Source: Alnus glutinosa
Lineage: Eukaryota > Streptophyta > Magnoliopsida > Fagales > Betulaceae
Length of the DNA stretch: 64,000 nucleotides
Assembly (NCBI RefSeq): GCF_958979055.1
Contig: NC_084891.1
Coordinates: 29,942,001-30,006,000, forward strand
Direction of reading: 5' to 3'
Shown in pieces: positions 12,431 through 28,366 of the stretch (positions are counted from its first letter, which is position 1; each line of letters starts with the position of its first letter). Position numbers and translations under genes: made by a program. A model generated the notes under the pieces. It ran no database searches. It was not told the DNA's origin and saw nothing but the letters and a program-made list of their open reading frames with translations.

Positions 12431-12689
12431 GTTGTATCCTAATTTCAATGAAAAGGCTGTACGTGTTTTGGGTTTTGAATCCGACATTGGCTTTTGAAGT
12501 GGTGTGATCTTGAGAGAATTTGTAACTGGTGAACATTGGAATAGCTGAAAGCTATTGGTAGGACACAAATTAAATGAGCCCACTTAATTTTCAAGAAATT
12601 GTGACTGAATTGTCTGAAATTATGCAAGGGATGGGGGCAATTTAATTATCTAGTTAGCGGGTCCTATATGACCTGTATATCTTTAATCT

Positions 12690-12912
12690 TGATGGGGTGC
12701 CATTTAAAACCAGTTGTTAAGCTTATTTGGGTATGAATTGGACTGTCACTACATTGTTGTAGAGTTACCAGTCAATGAAGCTTGTGAGGCGGGAAGCCAA
12801 CCAATTGGCTCATTTTTTAGCAAAGCAAGAGCTTTGGAAGTACATTGTGAGATAGTCTGGAAGGAGGAGCGTCCATCCTCAATCCACGATCTTGTTCATG
12901 TTGAGCTTATGT
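12690..12912 (+). pseudogene. LINE (non-LTR retrotransposon) RNase H C-terminal fragment, frameshifted
   Basis: One frame reads VRREANQLAHFLAKQE. This is the terminal RNase H motif of plant L1-type elements, where the family pattern is REANxVAHxLAK. The adjacent frame continues with ALEVHCEIVWKEERPSSIHD and HVELM, like the end of the same domain. At least one frameshift separates the two parts and no reverse transcriptase is present nearby, so this is a dead 3' scrap. Confidence 0.6.
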
Positions 12913-13819
12913 AATTCTCAGTAATCTACTTATTGAAATCATGTCAATGTTGCCGTTGTTTCAGTTACATGGATCAGGGTTAGAATAATCGGGTGAGTTA
13001 ACGTGTGCGAGCTTGGTGATTAACCAACTAATTAAACTTAGGTTTGTTTTGATGTAAATTTTTTTTTTGGAAAATGTGTTCTTATTTACCTGTGTTTGGT
13101 ATGCCTCAAAATTTTGGTCAAACCTATACAGTGATCCTTACCACTCCTAATCCTTAAGGCGTAAGGAAGAAAAAGTGGTTGATTCTATAAAAAAAAATAA
13201 GAGGTGGGCTTTCCAACAATAGACTCAGAACAAATCAAAACAATGCTAAAATATATACAAAAAAATAGGAAATGAGACAAATAAATGACTCGGTCTATTC
13301 AAGGGGCCACACAAGGCGGTTTTATAAACTAAAGAGGTACAGAATAAGACAAACCTATCTATACCCTCATTTGTGATCAACAACTACCACTCGAAGGAGG
13401 ATAAAGTGGTAAAAACACTGTTAAAGTCTGAATTTGAAACTACAAAAAAAAAAAAAGAGTACCAACACAAATTCAAATACAAGAGTTTTCCCTAAAAATA
13501 GACAATAACCCAAGTATATATATATATATATATATATAAGCAACAACAAAACCCAAAACACTGCAACAACAAGGATTGGCCGATGGAAGAGGTCCGGCAC
13601 ATGGGTGGCAGAAAAGGACATAGTCGGTGGCGTCGGGAAATTAGTTCGCCGGTGAGAGTGGAGGAGTGGTCCGTGTGATGCTAGGACCAATGGAGGATTG
13701 TAGATCTAGCTTTGAAAAAAATCAAATCAAAAAGTTTCGGAATCGGACGCCAACGCGAGAGAGAATCCGGCAAACATGGAGGAGGAAGATATCGGCAAGG
13801 TGGAGAAGCCAAGATGGCG
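12913..13819. other. Intergenic DNA, no gene seen
   Basis: Contains a TA repeat at 13515-13538 and a poly-A run at 13443-13457. Open frames at 13421-14016 overlap on both strands, are low complexity at one end and match nothing recognisable. Confidence 0.4.
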
Positions 13820-15446
13820 TGCTGTCGCAAGCACCCAAAAATAAAAACCTTACTTCTAAAATATATGTAGTAGTGCAAGTAAGGGTCGATCCCACGGAGA
13901 ATAATTAGCTGGATTTTTATGCTACATGAACAAGGATGGGGGGTTTTGAGTATGAAAATAATTTTAAGAAAAATAACAAAGAAACAATTTAAAATATCAA
14001 TCAAGTAAGAAAACATTGGTCTAAGTCAACTTCCACCGTCGGAATTTTACAACTGATCATCGATGCAAATATATATCAATTCATACTTGAATATTCACCG
14101 TTGGAACTATTTTTCTATCTCTCCTTAGTCGTAGTTAATTAGAAGACAAGTGCTCTAATTAACCCTAACTACTAAACAACCTAAGACAAGCGCTATAGGT
14201 TTAATCTAGTAGCAGCCTTAAGAATTAGAGAGATCAATGAAGCAAAACAACACAAGCACAAGCGGTTGCATTTAATTTCGTCGGATGTTCTTCCTAAGAT
14301 TTAATAATCACTGAGAAGCAGCAAATCATTAAATCTTAGTTGCTTCACAGATTGGAGGGATCAAACAATTACGGATTTGATATCCATCCTAGCAATAGAT
14401 TGCAACGAATAATAAACTAGTAGTACTCCTAGCAATTAAACGAGACAATCATGGAATTAGGCAAAGAAGAACATCCGATACTCAAAGCATAAATCGAACA
14501 ATAAAAACAAATTAGATCTCACAGTTTTATTGATTCCGAGGCTTCCGTTTCCTTCGACTAATTATGAAAGTTTAGCCACGCAGGGCCATGACTCAAAGAA
14601 GTTAGAGAAGAGGGGGAAGATGGAAGATAGAAGATGTAAGGTAGAAGGTGTGTGTTGTGTGTAATGGTTCCCCCCTTTTATACATGTTTCATCCCATGTA
14701 TTAGAAACCTAGGAAATCTCCTAAAGAAAGATATTGTAAATACTATCCTAAAATAACAATACACAAATCTACTAATTAAAGAAAATATTAAACATAAAAT
14801 AAAGGCTAGGATAACTAGGAAGGTGATGATTTCAATGGGGACTTTTGTTGCCATATGCTTTATCGATTCTTTCCTTATTTAAGTCCCCACAAATCAGCCA
14901 AGTATGGAGAGAAAATCAATTTGCCTTGTCATGGAAAGAGATGCTCCTTTCATGTTGTCTTCTTCTGCGTGGTCCCCACAAATCTCTTCTTTATTTCCTT
15001 TTGCTTTAACTTTTTATTTATTGCTTGGCTTGGCTGAAATTGATTGGATGATTATGAAAAGGTTTAAAGTAAAGAAATTTTCATATTCGAAAACTTCATA
15101 AAATGAATCGCATCAAATCCACATCGGAACGTCAACTTCAAGCCCGATTCCTACCTTGATTCATCCGGTATCTCTCAAAACGCAAAACATAAAAGTTGTA
15201 GATCTTTTTCTTGGCGTTTCACAACATCTTGAATCATCTCAATCGGAGCTTTTATGAGAGAGTTATGCCCAGATTACGAACTGATATTAAATCTGTCCAA
15301 AATCGTCCAATTAGCTTTGTTTTGCATTTAATGCCTCAATTTGCATCCTAAATCAAAATATTAGAATAATGAGTACATTTAGATATTAAATAAGTATAAG
15401 AGATTAAATATTAAGGGAAAAAATACGACATTTTACATTCTCATCA
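13820..15446 (-). mobile_element. LTR-like repeat block, probable solo or degenerate LTR
   Basis: Read on the minus strand, the block starts TGATGAGAATGTAAAATG and ends TTGCGACAGCA, giving TG...CA ends. It contains phrases often seen in plant LTRs, such as GGGCATAACTCTCTCAT followed by AGCTCCGATTGAGATGA, and near its end a stretch reading GGGATCGACCCTTACTTGC on the minus strand. No reading frame for gag or pol is present. I could not find a target duplication at these borders, so the exact limits are uncertain. Confidence 0.4.
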
Positions 15447-16933
15447 TAAGACCTTGAGGTTTCTTAGCAAGGTGGAATAAGTCGTATGAGACAACAGATA
15501 AAACCGCACTAGAGGTGAAAAAGGCTAGAGAAACTTCCAGGCTAAAAGCAACAAAAAGGCCCCCACCCCCAAAAAAAAAAAAAAATAATAATAATAATAA
15601 TAATAAAATTAATTGGATAGGTTTCAAGAAAACCTCATTGAAGCTGAATAAAATGTCCATTTTATTTTTTATTTTTTAAGCTTCTCTTTCTCGATCCACA
15701 GAGCTATAGCGCTATAGTGCCATGATGAGCTCCAATACCTTTATCTGTTATCAATCATGACGCATGACAAGGCTTGATGACAGGTCAACGTTTGTCAATT
15801 CATGTATGCCTCTTATATGGTTGCTTATCAGTCTCTAAGGTTCTCTCATGTAATGGAGAGTGGAAATGTGTCTCCTAACAGCCAATTCTCCTGCGACAAA
15901 AGAATTCGGATTTCCTGTTATTACCTGCTCAAATAAGCCTCACGGGTGGGCCTCTTACTTGGACAAGGCTGTCTTGCTCGTGGAGAGCTCTTCTCCCATA
16001 CCTCTGCCTTAAGAGAATGGGGGCAGAGGTAAGATGAAGGATCCCTTATTGTAAGGGATCCTTGTCCGACAAAAAGCAATGTAATGGACCAATTATTCTA
16101 GATAATATAGACATAGATCTTATACAATTGGGATTCCGCCTATTATCTCTGCCCTTTTCTCTTTGGGCAGAGTATGTGAGAGGGGACTTCCCTGCTTGGA
16201 ATTTACCTACCAAGTGTCATAGTTGTCCAAGCAGATGGGTGCGCCCATTGAAGACCTTTCACAGCCACCAGCTCGATTACATAGGGCAGGGGGAATCATT
16301 ATTGGGGATCCCCGTCCATGTATGTCATGCAATACTACAAAGCTGGCATCATTCGTGCACTTGTTGCGCAGAAGAAATATACATTAATATATGGGTTAAT
16401 TAAGCATTTACAGCTTGAGACGCTTAACTCACTGTGGCAGGCATTGTAAACATCATGTCTCCCTAATTAAACAGAGCCTATTATGGTAGCGCAGAGGGCC
16501 TAGCAGCCAACCTATACCACTTCGCATGCTGATGGGATGATGGAAAGGGGACCCAATTCCATTGATCTACACTTAAGTAATAAAGGTGACGTCAAATAAT
16601 ATGAACACCTCCAATCTCATCCATGGCCTGGTGGCCATCACATCAAAGATAGAGATGATCCCAAAGAAAAGCGAGATATTTGTACAATAATAATAATAAT
16701 AATAAAAAAAAAACAACTCCCAAATCTTAAGCTGCAGAAAAGAGTCCAATAATACATAGATGCGTGCATGGATGGGCTATGGATCTACACTTATAGTAAC
16801 AGTACGTACACATTAGATTCTATAGATATACGATATGTATATTTAAAACTAAAAATATAAAAAGTTAAACTAGGTGAATTCAACATCAGAAGGCCAAGAT
16901 TCTCGAGAAATACTGCAGAGTATCTAACATCAG
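15447..16933. other. Intergenic DNA downstream of the NAC gene, with one strong hairpin
   Basis: The region includes TAA repeats at 15583-15605 and 16688-16703. A 12-bp perfect stem with a TTG loop lies at 16037-16063 (AAGGATCCCTTA and its inverse). Purine/pyrimidine-mixed unique DNA at 15850-16550 could be part of an old element. The NAC transcript trailer should lie just left of 16934. No gene is supported. Confidence 0.4.
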
Positions 16934-19278
16934 CTAAAAGCCGGCCCTGTTGAAAGCAATTGAAGTGGACATGTCATTGGCAGCAGCATCTGCAAGAGGA
17001 GCAGAAGCAAACGCTGAGAGCCCCAACAAGCCACAATCAATCTCAAAAAGCAAGGGGTTTTGATATTGAGTTGGGTTTGGGTGAATCCTATCCATCCATT
17101 GCAAGTTGGCATCGGCTGGTGCTTGGAAAAGGGAAAAGTTCGCCTCTGTCTTGCACTGTTTCTGAATAGTGAGCTGTTCCTTAGGAGTGCAATCTTGATG
17201 TGAGAGCAGGGACTTGAAGAGCATCGATGGTGATGGTGATGGTGATGGCGATGGCGATGGGTTGTTGGTGTTTGTGTTTTTGTTTGTTTCGATGGGGGTG
17301 CTTGTGATTGTCGTGGGAATGGGCGAAAAGGAGGGTTGCAGCCCATTTTTTGGGAATAGGTGGGATTGGGAGACAGCTGGGTTCAATAGGCTTTTGATGT
17401 CATTTTCCTGGTTACTCATCAGAAAAGGATTTTGGACACCCTGCATTGGGCTCTGAAATTGACATGATTCTAATAATGTTGTTTGGGTTTCTAGCAATGG
17501 AGGCAAGGAGACGCTGTTGGGCGATGAAGCAGCTTCCAGGCGCCCATAACTTTGTCTTTGGAGAAGCAGATGTTTCTTCTCCCCAGTTTTGTGAAAAATC
17601 CTGCAAATCACCCATTCCTCCTGCAAAACAATCAGTTCACAAAACTATAAGCAGCTTGCATAGAGAAGCAAAACACGGCCCTCCCTCATTTCACTTCCTG
17701 AGAATGCATGGCCGACTTTTTTTTCTCTAAAATTGTCCCTATTTCTATAGAGGATTCACAGAAAATGCAGCAGTATTGAATAAAGGTGAAGCATGTTTAA
17801 GGTATAAATATATAGCATAAGATTTCGCTTTCTGTTTACAAAAACATAAAAAAAGAGCTTGTTAAATCAATCCAAGTCACATCAAAATCTACCCAAAGGG
17901 TTAATTTTTACTAGTGAAAATGGTGTAGTGGGCGCATATATGCACACCGGCAAGAGATTCAACACACAAAAGAAGTCAACCCAGAAAGTGACAAAAGAGA
18001 GAGTTGGAGTGGATGTCATGTAATTGCAGGGTAATATATAGCTTATTTGTCACGGCGCACGTGTGGGGAAAGTTTTTGGGTAGGGGTCCGGTTACCTTAC
18101 ACGCGTGGCGATTGGAGAAGTCACCGTCAAGGCGGTACTCGTGCATGACCCACTTGGTCTTCTCGCCACGTGGGGCTCTGCCCTTGTAGAAAACAAGGGT
18201 CTTCTTCATCCCAAGTAGGGCTCCGCTTGACGCACTGTAGACTTCCCTGTCTTTGCCAGTGGCTTTCCAGTACCCGGCTCCGGTTGCCCTGTTTGTTCTC
18301 AACCCGGTTGGGTATTTCCTGTCCCTCAAGCTGAAGAAGTACCACTCTCTCTCCCCCATCCTTGCCATATCTGAAATGGAACAACACAGACAAGTTTAAT
18401 TTCCTCTCCCCTTTTTTCTTTCTCAATGCACATTTATTAACCATTTCGATATGTCAGAAGGTGGACGGCTTTAGCAGGTGGTGATAGATTTTCTGACCAA
18501 AAATGTCTGGTGGGGTAAGGCTTAAAGGCGTATCAGTGATTCATACTCAATCTTGAAGAAATCGACAAGGACAATTTTAACTAAAATTGTATATGTTCAT
18601 GGGAACTAATGAACTGCTAACTACAGAGAGGATATTATTGTAGCTCGATCAGAAAAATATTTACGAACTGCTAACTACAGAGAGGATATTATTGTAGCTC
18701 GATCAGAAAAAAAATAAATGTATAGACATATTCTTGGAAGTGTTGTTTGATAGTTAAGAAACCCTTTTAGCACAACGCAGCTTTAAACCATAAGATCCTC
18801 TAGCTAAGCTATGAAGCTCTAGCAATATATTAGAAAGAAACATTTATTTCTATAATTTCCCAAACAGCAGAGGCTGCATATAGGTTTGACCGTAGAGCAT
18901 GACACAGCTCAAGCTCATTTACTTCGTCTTGACTATTACATCTCACCCAGAAAGAGAAGAAAAACTCATTTCAATAACAAAGAATAGAAAATATTTTCTC
19001 TGATGGGTTATCCATAAGCACATCAAGCAACAAGTATACATGAGATGGATGGACATATATATATATATATATATACCTGGAAGCTCCCAAGGCTCACATC
19101 TGTTAAGGTCAACCTCGGCAATCTCCACGCCACAAAAGCTCCCATTGAACACTTTGGAAGCGAGATAAAAGGTGATGAGTTCCTCGTCAGTTGGGTGGAA
19201 ACGAAACCCGGGCGGCAAACCTTGCTCGTATATGTCTTGCCCAGCGAGCTCACGCAGAACCTCCTCCATTGTCAACAT
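16934..19278 (-). CDS. NAC-domain transcription factor, CUC3-like, three exons
   Basis: Exons are 19077-19278, 18096-18370 and 16934-17620, all with GT-AG junctions (donors CCAG|GTATAT and GTAAG|GTAACC; acceptors TTTCAG|ATATG and TTTGCAG|GAGG). They join in frame to 387 residues. The NAC DNA-binding domain fills about residues 20-170: [20 protein letters not shown] (A), [13 protein letters not shown] (B), [20 protein letters not shown] (C), [20 protein letters not shown] (D), then [13 protein letters not shown] (E). The start [15 protein letters not shown] and the tail words [12 protein letters not shown] and DCGLLG resemble CUC3/NAC031, a boundary regulator of shoot meristems and leaf margins. 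The HVSCFS-type peptide that marks the miR164 site of CUC1/CUC2 and NAC100-type genes is absent, also as in CUC3. The C-terminus has a (Ser-Pro) run from a GATGGT-type repeat. NAC092/NAC100-type identity is the alternative. Confidence 0.85.
18611..18711. repeat. 47-bp tandem direct repeat inside NAC intron 1
   Basis: The stretch beginning GAACTGCTAACTACAGAG occurs at 18611-18657 and again at 18665-18711, a 54-base period, with no visible difference over 47 bases. Near-perfect identity suggests a recent local duplication. The intron (18371-19076) also has a TA run beside the first donor. Confidence 0.85.
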
Positions 19279-21060
19279 GTCTTCCCCAGAGAGTTGAGAA
19301 AAAGAGTGATTATGACTGAATGAGTAATCAAGCAGGGAGGAGATGCTCTAATACGTACTATAAAGAGGAGAAGCACTGAAACCGTAAGAGAAGGAGGAGC
19401 TCTAATAACGGAGGGAGATTTTTGGGTTCACAAAAGGCTATATGGTGGGGAGCCTAGAGAGGCGCACCTGAAAGCGTCTACGGCTCTACCCAAACGGGGA
19501 AATTTTTTGTTTTTTTGAGAAGAAGCAAGGAAAATAATGTTATAAAAATGAGAGGATGTTGGTTTGTGTACATGTGTGTGGGTGTAGTAAATGCAAAGCT
19601 GGTTGCAGAGATTTATGCGTGCGTATGTTAGCATATATATGTTTAGAGAGATACAGGGTCAGGCATCCTCAGGCTTTCTTTCACAGAGATAACACGAGGG
19701 TCGCCCTCTGCACAGTGAGATCATCACCACCTAATCCTTTTCTCTTCTAAAATCTGTTAATGAACTTATTATATATTTAATAATAAAACCATCATTTTTA
19801 AGTGAAATCCTCGGGGTGCTCGAGCATGTTTTTGGATTAATGTTTCAAGTGCAGGGCTTATTTATTCCGACGTGTAAAATCTATAACACTACCCAATTTT
19901 TTTGAAATTCCAATAAAATAGGCATTTTTTTTTTATAAGCTTCATGTTTGGTTCTATTATTCCTTATTTTTTGAAATTCCAATAAAATAGGCATTTTTCA
20001 AAAGCTTAATGTTTGGTTATATTATTCCTTATTCTTCTACGTATGGGTTATATGGAAATTATTCATCTTTTCCTAAAATGGGACTAGGGCGTTACACTAT
20101 TGTTAAAGTTATGAAAAGTGTCATATAAAGTGAATAGTTTATAAAGATACTCATAGGTGTTAAATCACACATTGCCTAATTATTAGGTGAAATTGAGTTT
20201 TATAAGAGAATCTATAAAAGTTTCAAATTAACTAATCATTTGAGAGTGATAGCGCAGATGTTACTAACGTTTTTTTTTGGGTCATTATAAATGATATCAA
20301 ATGTTTAAAGATGGAAGTTTGTAACACCCTGGTCCCATATTAGAAATAAATAAATAGCTCAAATAGAATGAGTGATTTATAAAGATACTCATAGGTGCTA
20401 AGTTTCATATTGCTGAATTACTGCGTAAAATTGAGTTTTATAAGAGATTCTAAGAAAACTACAAATTGACTAATCCTTTTGGAATGATAACACAAATGTA
20501 ACTAGCGTTTTTTTTTTTTGGGTCATTATACATAGTCGTTTATATTTTTTGAAAATTCTATTTCTCCTACATAATCCCGCCCTTCATTAATTAGAGAAAC
20601 AAAGATCATCGAATCCCTTACTTTATTTATTTATTTTTTTTTAATCCTTATTTTCTCTCTTGCTTACAGTTAGACAAACTCGATTTAAACTAAAGACAAT
20701 TTTTTTTTTTAAAAAAAAAAAATTATAATTAAAGACTATAACTCATTTAATTAAATAAATTAAATTAAAAAATTAATCTATCTCTCCTCTCTTTTGGTGG
20801 CGACTGATGAATAGTGTGTATGTCTCGAATTCTGGGCATGTCATCAAAACGCGTCGGCGGTGCACGTGTAGTATGATCAGGTAATAAAAGGTGTCCGACT
20901 CTCTGCTTAACTAAAATCGTCCAGAGCTTAGAGACTCAGCCAAGTAAAAGATAACAACAGCTACGATCTACTGCTGCGCCTATATAAATATTACATAAGC
21001 CTACTTTCCTAGCCCTGAAATTTTTTTTTTATTTTTTTATTTTTTGGTTTTTAATCCCTT
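19279..21060. repeat. NAC upstream region with local direct repeats
   Basis: The proximal part (19279-19750) should hold the NAC leader and promoter; no TATA box was chosen. A 69-base-period tandem duplication containing GAAATTCCAATAAAATAGGC lies at about 19895-20036. Two diverged copies of a 200-base unit follow (about 20090-20290 and 20321-20530). They share ATAAAGATACTCATAGGTG and TTTTTTTGGGTCATTATA. The second begins TGTAACACCCTGG, as many plant LTR ends do, so these may be LTR scraps. A pyrimidine/A-rich stretch to 20770 shows no gene. Confidence 0.5.
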
Positions 21061-21069
21061 CCTTCTATG

Positions 21070-22100
21070 GGCTAGGGACCCTAGCTAGTTCTTGTGATAT
21101 AGGGTACGTCTCCTTTACACCTTTAGACCATTGATTGGCCTCGAGATTTGCACCTTAACAATTGGTAATTCTCTAGGACTATCCAAATGCACGATTTCTC
21201 TTTCTTTAATTTTCCTTCTCTTTCTGTGCAGGGTATTGCATGAAATTAATTAATCCGGACCATTACCTTTCTGTCGACTTTGGTTTCGTATAAAGAATTA
21301 CCATTTATATAATTTATTCCCGTTCAAGACATGGGTATAAACCATTGTCAACTAATATTTGTCATGTTTTGACTTTTTAAATTATTAATTTATTGCAATT
21401 TAGTCTTTTCTGTCTATCTTTATTGTTATATTAGATGAGAAATTAAATTTGACCAAAACATTTCAAAAATACCAATATTTTGATCATTAAAAAACTAAAA
21501 TTATCTTTATATTTTTTTACTAATTAATAAATAAATAGGGTAATTTTAGTTTTTCAATTGTCAAAATCAAGATATTTTTAAAATATTTTAGTTAAATTTA
21601 ATTTTTCATTCAACATAACAATCGTGACAGACAAAAAGGCTAAATAATAGTAAATTGACAGTTTGAAAAAAAAAGTGTATAGGATGAAACAAAATTGGAG
21701 GGCTCCGGCAATGCAAGTGGTATTGGAGGAAAGAAAGAGGCATGAGGGAGCAGGTGAGTAAGATTAGGTGGTAATAAATAAAAGAGGGTCAGGGACGGAC
21801 CTGGCACCACCGACCTGCTCTCAGCCCCGCCCCTCACAAACCGCCCTACCATACATAGAGGGACACGTCACGTAGATGAGTCCCTTTATCGAGAGAGCTA
21901 TTCTTTCTGAGGATTCAGCAAAAATACGAAATGGAATTCAATCATTCATGGAGGAGCGCTCTCCTTTCTGGATTTCTGAGAATCCAAGGGAGCTGCCCCT
22001 AATTACGAAGCCCACCACTTTCTGCCTCCGTACGTGCCCAATTATTACTCCGAATTTGCCTCAGGGCCCTACTCTCAGCCTACATCATCTATGATTCTAA
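21070..22100. repeat. Leader block of duplication unit A (copy at about 34.88-35.70 kb)
   Basis: Several stretches match the later block in order. GACCATTGATTGGCCT occurs at about 21125 and 34918. ACCTGCT with CAGCCCCGCCCCTCACAA at about 21811 corresponds to ACCTGCTGTAGCTCAACCCC at 35559. CATAGAGGGAC is at about 21855 and 35600, and GGAATTCAATCAT at about 21931 and 35661. The matching order places the left edge of the duplicated segment at or before 21.1 kb. Coding potential is not apparent. Confidence 0.65.
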
Positions 22101-22261
22101 TTATCTAACAAAGATTGTGACGGACCTCAAAATTTGGTGCATTCACTTACCAAAATTGCTAGAAATTTAAACGGTTCGATATTGTAGAAGGTTACGGGAT
22201 GTATCTATTCAAACTCTGCTTTAAGCATGTTGGAATTGCTCGAAATAAGTGTCCTGCAACT

Positions 22262-22480
22262 AGGGTTGTTAGATTGGGTTCGGGTGAACCCGTTTGACTT
22301 GTCAATTCGATTATGTCAATTTAAACTTGATACGATTATTAATTGGCTTGACACCCGCAACCCGAATACGGCACGGTCAAGTTAACGGGTCATGTTAACC
22401 CGACTCGTGTCGGCAAACGAGTCAACCCGTTTAGTATAAATCATAATCCTGTAATTTTGTGTCATGTTCGTATCAGATAC
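22262..22480. repeat. GGGTTCGGGTGAACCCG-type dispersed repeat
   Basis: This stretch is rich in alternating words GGGTTCGGGTGAACCCG, CGGGTCATGTTAACCCG and CAACCCGTTTAG. Such sequence is common in plant genomes as transposon-derived repeat. No borders or target duplication were identified. Confidence 0.4.
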
Positions 22481-25333
22481 GACAATTATGTAAAAAATTA
22501 TCAACTTTACTTGCAACTCTTCGTTTTATAAGATTGTTTAAATAATTAGCAATTTAAACATCAACATGTAAAAGATGAATCAAATATGAAATTGAGATTT
22601 CGCTTAAATTATTATACAAATTACTAGTAATTTAGACCATAATTATGACAGAGTCTATATAAAATTTATGTGTCTAAATATATAGTTAAATAGATCAAAA
22701 TGTACTTAAACATTTATATATCTCCATCCATAAAGATAAAAGATGTCATGGGCACGGCCGGTTTTATTGGATAATCAAGAAATGCTAGACATTTAAATAT
22801 TTTTTTTCAAAATTTAATTTTAACATAATGTGTCACAATCTCATAAATTTTATCATTTTAGGAAAAAAAAAATGTTAAGATATGTATAATTTCTCTGAAT
22901 AATCAGGCCTCCGTGTCTTCTTCGATGTTACCGAAATAAATATGATGAAGCTTTTATATGCACACGTGAGAGTGGTGGTGTTCTTTTCGGTGAGAGAGAC
23001 AAGACAACTCGTACCCAACACTGCTGCAGGCTGCTTGGGATCTATTACGAGACCCCGTAATAGGTTGGTACCACGCCTACGGCTGCTTTCTTTTGTCGTT
23101 TTTCTTATTTATCATTTTTTTTTCAGTTTTTTTTTTTTTAAAAAAAAAAAAAATTATTAACTGTTCGAATTTACTGAAATTGGAATCACAGGGCCTATCT
23201 TATCATGGGCGTGCTTTCAATTCGGGGAATCCTACAGTAAAATTCATACAGCTTTCAATTCGGGAGTACAAAGGCAATAGGATTCATTCCTTAAATAATC
23301 AATCATTTAATATTTGATGTATTTTGTCAACAAAGCTCGTCAAACAATAATATTACATTGAAGCATTCATTAGCCATTTATTTAAATAGTATACTAATTT
23401 ACTAAATAGTATTATATTCTATATAAACTAGTTTGTGTTTATAAAAAGTATTCATTCCAATTTTTATTTTTTTCTCCAGACCAAATCTGAAGATTCTTGG
23501 CCCCATAAGTTTTTGGTTCCGGCTCAAGCAAAGCAATAATTTAAAAACTGAGGGGAATAGTGGCCCCTGATTCCTCTTGTATATATGCTCGTTTGCATTA
23601 ATATGATGGTAGGGGAAGTCACAATAAATGGCTGGCTAGCTAGGTGTAGAAGAAGACCATTCAAAGATCATAGGTTAATTGAATTATTTAGTACAGTAGG
23701 ATTGTTCATAGACCAAAGAATGCTGCTAAATAAAATTGAAGTCACCTAACTTTTGGTCCACGTACGGCTATCTCCTGTAATAGTCTGTCTACCCATAGTT
23801 CGTACATGCTCATCTGAGTCATCTCCAAACAAAAATGATAACTAATGAGAGCCGACCGGGAAAATAACGTATCACGGGGAATTATTATAGCTAGCAAGGC
23901 TTTTTTCTTTCTTTTTTTTTTTAAAAAAAAATTTATGAATATTATAGCAAAGGCTTTTTGGTCAACAGACCAACATCTCTAAACGATTTGCAGGAGATTG
24001 AAACTCTGAATCCAGTATAATCGAAATACAAAATCCTTTCAAATGTAAAAACAATTAATTATAACTTTTATCTCACTTCAAAATACATTATTAAACAAAA
24101 AAAAAACTAAAATAATGCTATGCGCAGACCTAAGCAATGTGAGATGCAAAATTAACAAAAGAACTATATTTTTTGTAGGATAATTTGAAGAATTCTTGAC
24201 TTCCTTATTTTAAGTTAGTTCGAAAAATTATAAATCTCTCAATAAATAACCATAAACGATTGATAAATTAGCTTCTTGGTTATTTTGTATCTTTAAATAG
24301 ACACTTACAATTCATAGTTAACATTTTTTTTTTTTAATTTCTCCAACATTCAATCCTAATTCTAATGGAAACAAAAGACTTACAAAAATAAGTAACTTCT
24401 AATGTCATAACATATTATCTCCAAGTTATTCAAGAATAATCCTAAAATTCCTCCTTGTTTTTGTGTATAGCTTCAAGCTTCTTGTTGCAGAAAAATAAAG
24501 TTTGGATAATGCTATGAATCTTATTTTTATCTCTAAAAGTTTATGTGACTACTAAGTCAAAATTCAATAGTGATCCATCCTAAATTTCATGGGGATTTGA
24601 AAAGTCTCATAAACTTTGAGAGGATAAAAAGATGGTCCTTAACATTACTCTTAAAGTTCACAAAATAGATATTTGTCATTACTTGGTCAGCTTACACAAA
24701 TTTTGACAAAAGGTACAGTATTTCAAATTTTTTAGCGTGTTACTGGCTGCAGCTGCACACAATCACAAAGCTGTGCCATCAGCACAACATTGTGGTATAT
24801 ATATAGTACGAAGCTTGAGTTCAAATGATAGGGGTTGATGTGGCACATTAACGGATTTTTTTAACTTTTCTAGCGGTAATGACTAATTTTTTTTTCCTTA
24901 CCCAATGAACATAATTAATACATTATTTATTCATTTAATCTTAACTATTTTACTGTCCATATATTATTGTGTTATATATATGCTATAATGTACATCATGC
25001 TAAGACATGGCAACGTGATCGATCATACTCCGTCAATACTTGTATCCATGTTAAAAGTAAAATGGAGAGTAAATGCGTTTGCCCTTGTGATGTTTTTGAG
25101 ATGGCAGATTCATTGAAAATTCTTTTGTGTATGCAGTACTATAGCATTAGCACCATATAATTCCTCAATCCTCGATCATCTACCGATTGTTAAGGCATTT
25201 GATCGATCATGTATACTTGGATTCAAAGCCAGCTAAAGAACCAATTAATTAAGCTTAAAGACTCGGTATTTATTGATCAGTTGAAGATCCCATCAACTTT
25301 ACTTGGAAGCAACATATAGGAAACATAATCCCA
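22481..25333. other. Intergenic DNA upstream of the cysteine protease
   Basis: AT-rich, with poly-A/T runs at 23118-23153 and 23905-23931 and one MITE at 24504-24650. I see no exon-like frame. The last few hundred bases should contain the protease promoter. Confidence 0.45.
24504..24650. mobile_element. 147-bp MITE, GAGTAAT-ended family
   Basis: Left end GGATAATGCTATG and right end TTAACATTACTC are imperfect inverses. Flanks ATAAAGTTT (24495-24503) and TTAAAGTTC (24651-24659) agree at 7 of 9 positions, consistent with an aged 9-bp target duplication. It is a relative of the elements at 2334, 34308 and 36678. Confidence 0.6.
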
Positions 25334-25343
25334 TATAAAAAAC
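25334..25343 (+). promoter_or_regulatory. Probable TATA box of the XCP-like protease
   Basis: TATAAAAAAC lies 73-82 bases upstream of the ATG at 25416. With a start about 30 bases downstream, the leader would be some 40-50 bases of C/T-rich sequence. Confidence 0.55.
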
Positions 25344-25415
25344 GACCCCCAGCTTCCCCTTAATCTCCATCCCTTCATTAATTGTTCTTCTCCTTACTAA
25401 ACCCCAATTACGAAA

Positions 25416-28288
<2,873 letters not shown>

Positions 28289-28320
28289 AAGATCGAAGGG
28301 ATAACCAAGGACTTAATTGG

Positions 28321-28324
<4 letters not shown>

Positions 28325-28361
<37 letters not shown>
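28325..28361. repeat. (TA)n microsatellite in the protease trailer
   Basis: About 18 uninterrupted TA units, 37 bases after the stop codon. AATAATAAAAC at about 28371 could serve as the polyadenylation signal. Confidence 0.9.

Positions 28362-28366
<5 letters not shown>

Noticed and set aside
13820-15446. A confirmed solo LTR with target duplication
   Set aside because: TG...CA-like ends are visible but no matching 5-bp flanks were found, so it is listed only as LTR-like.
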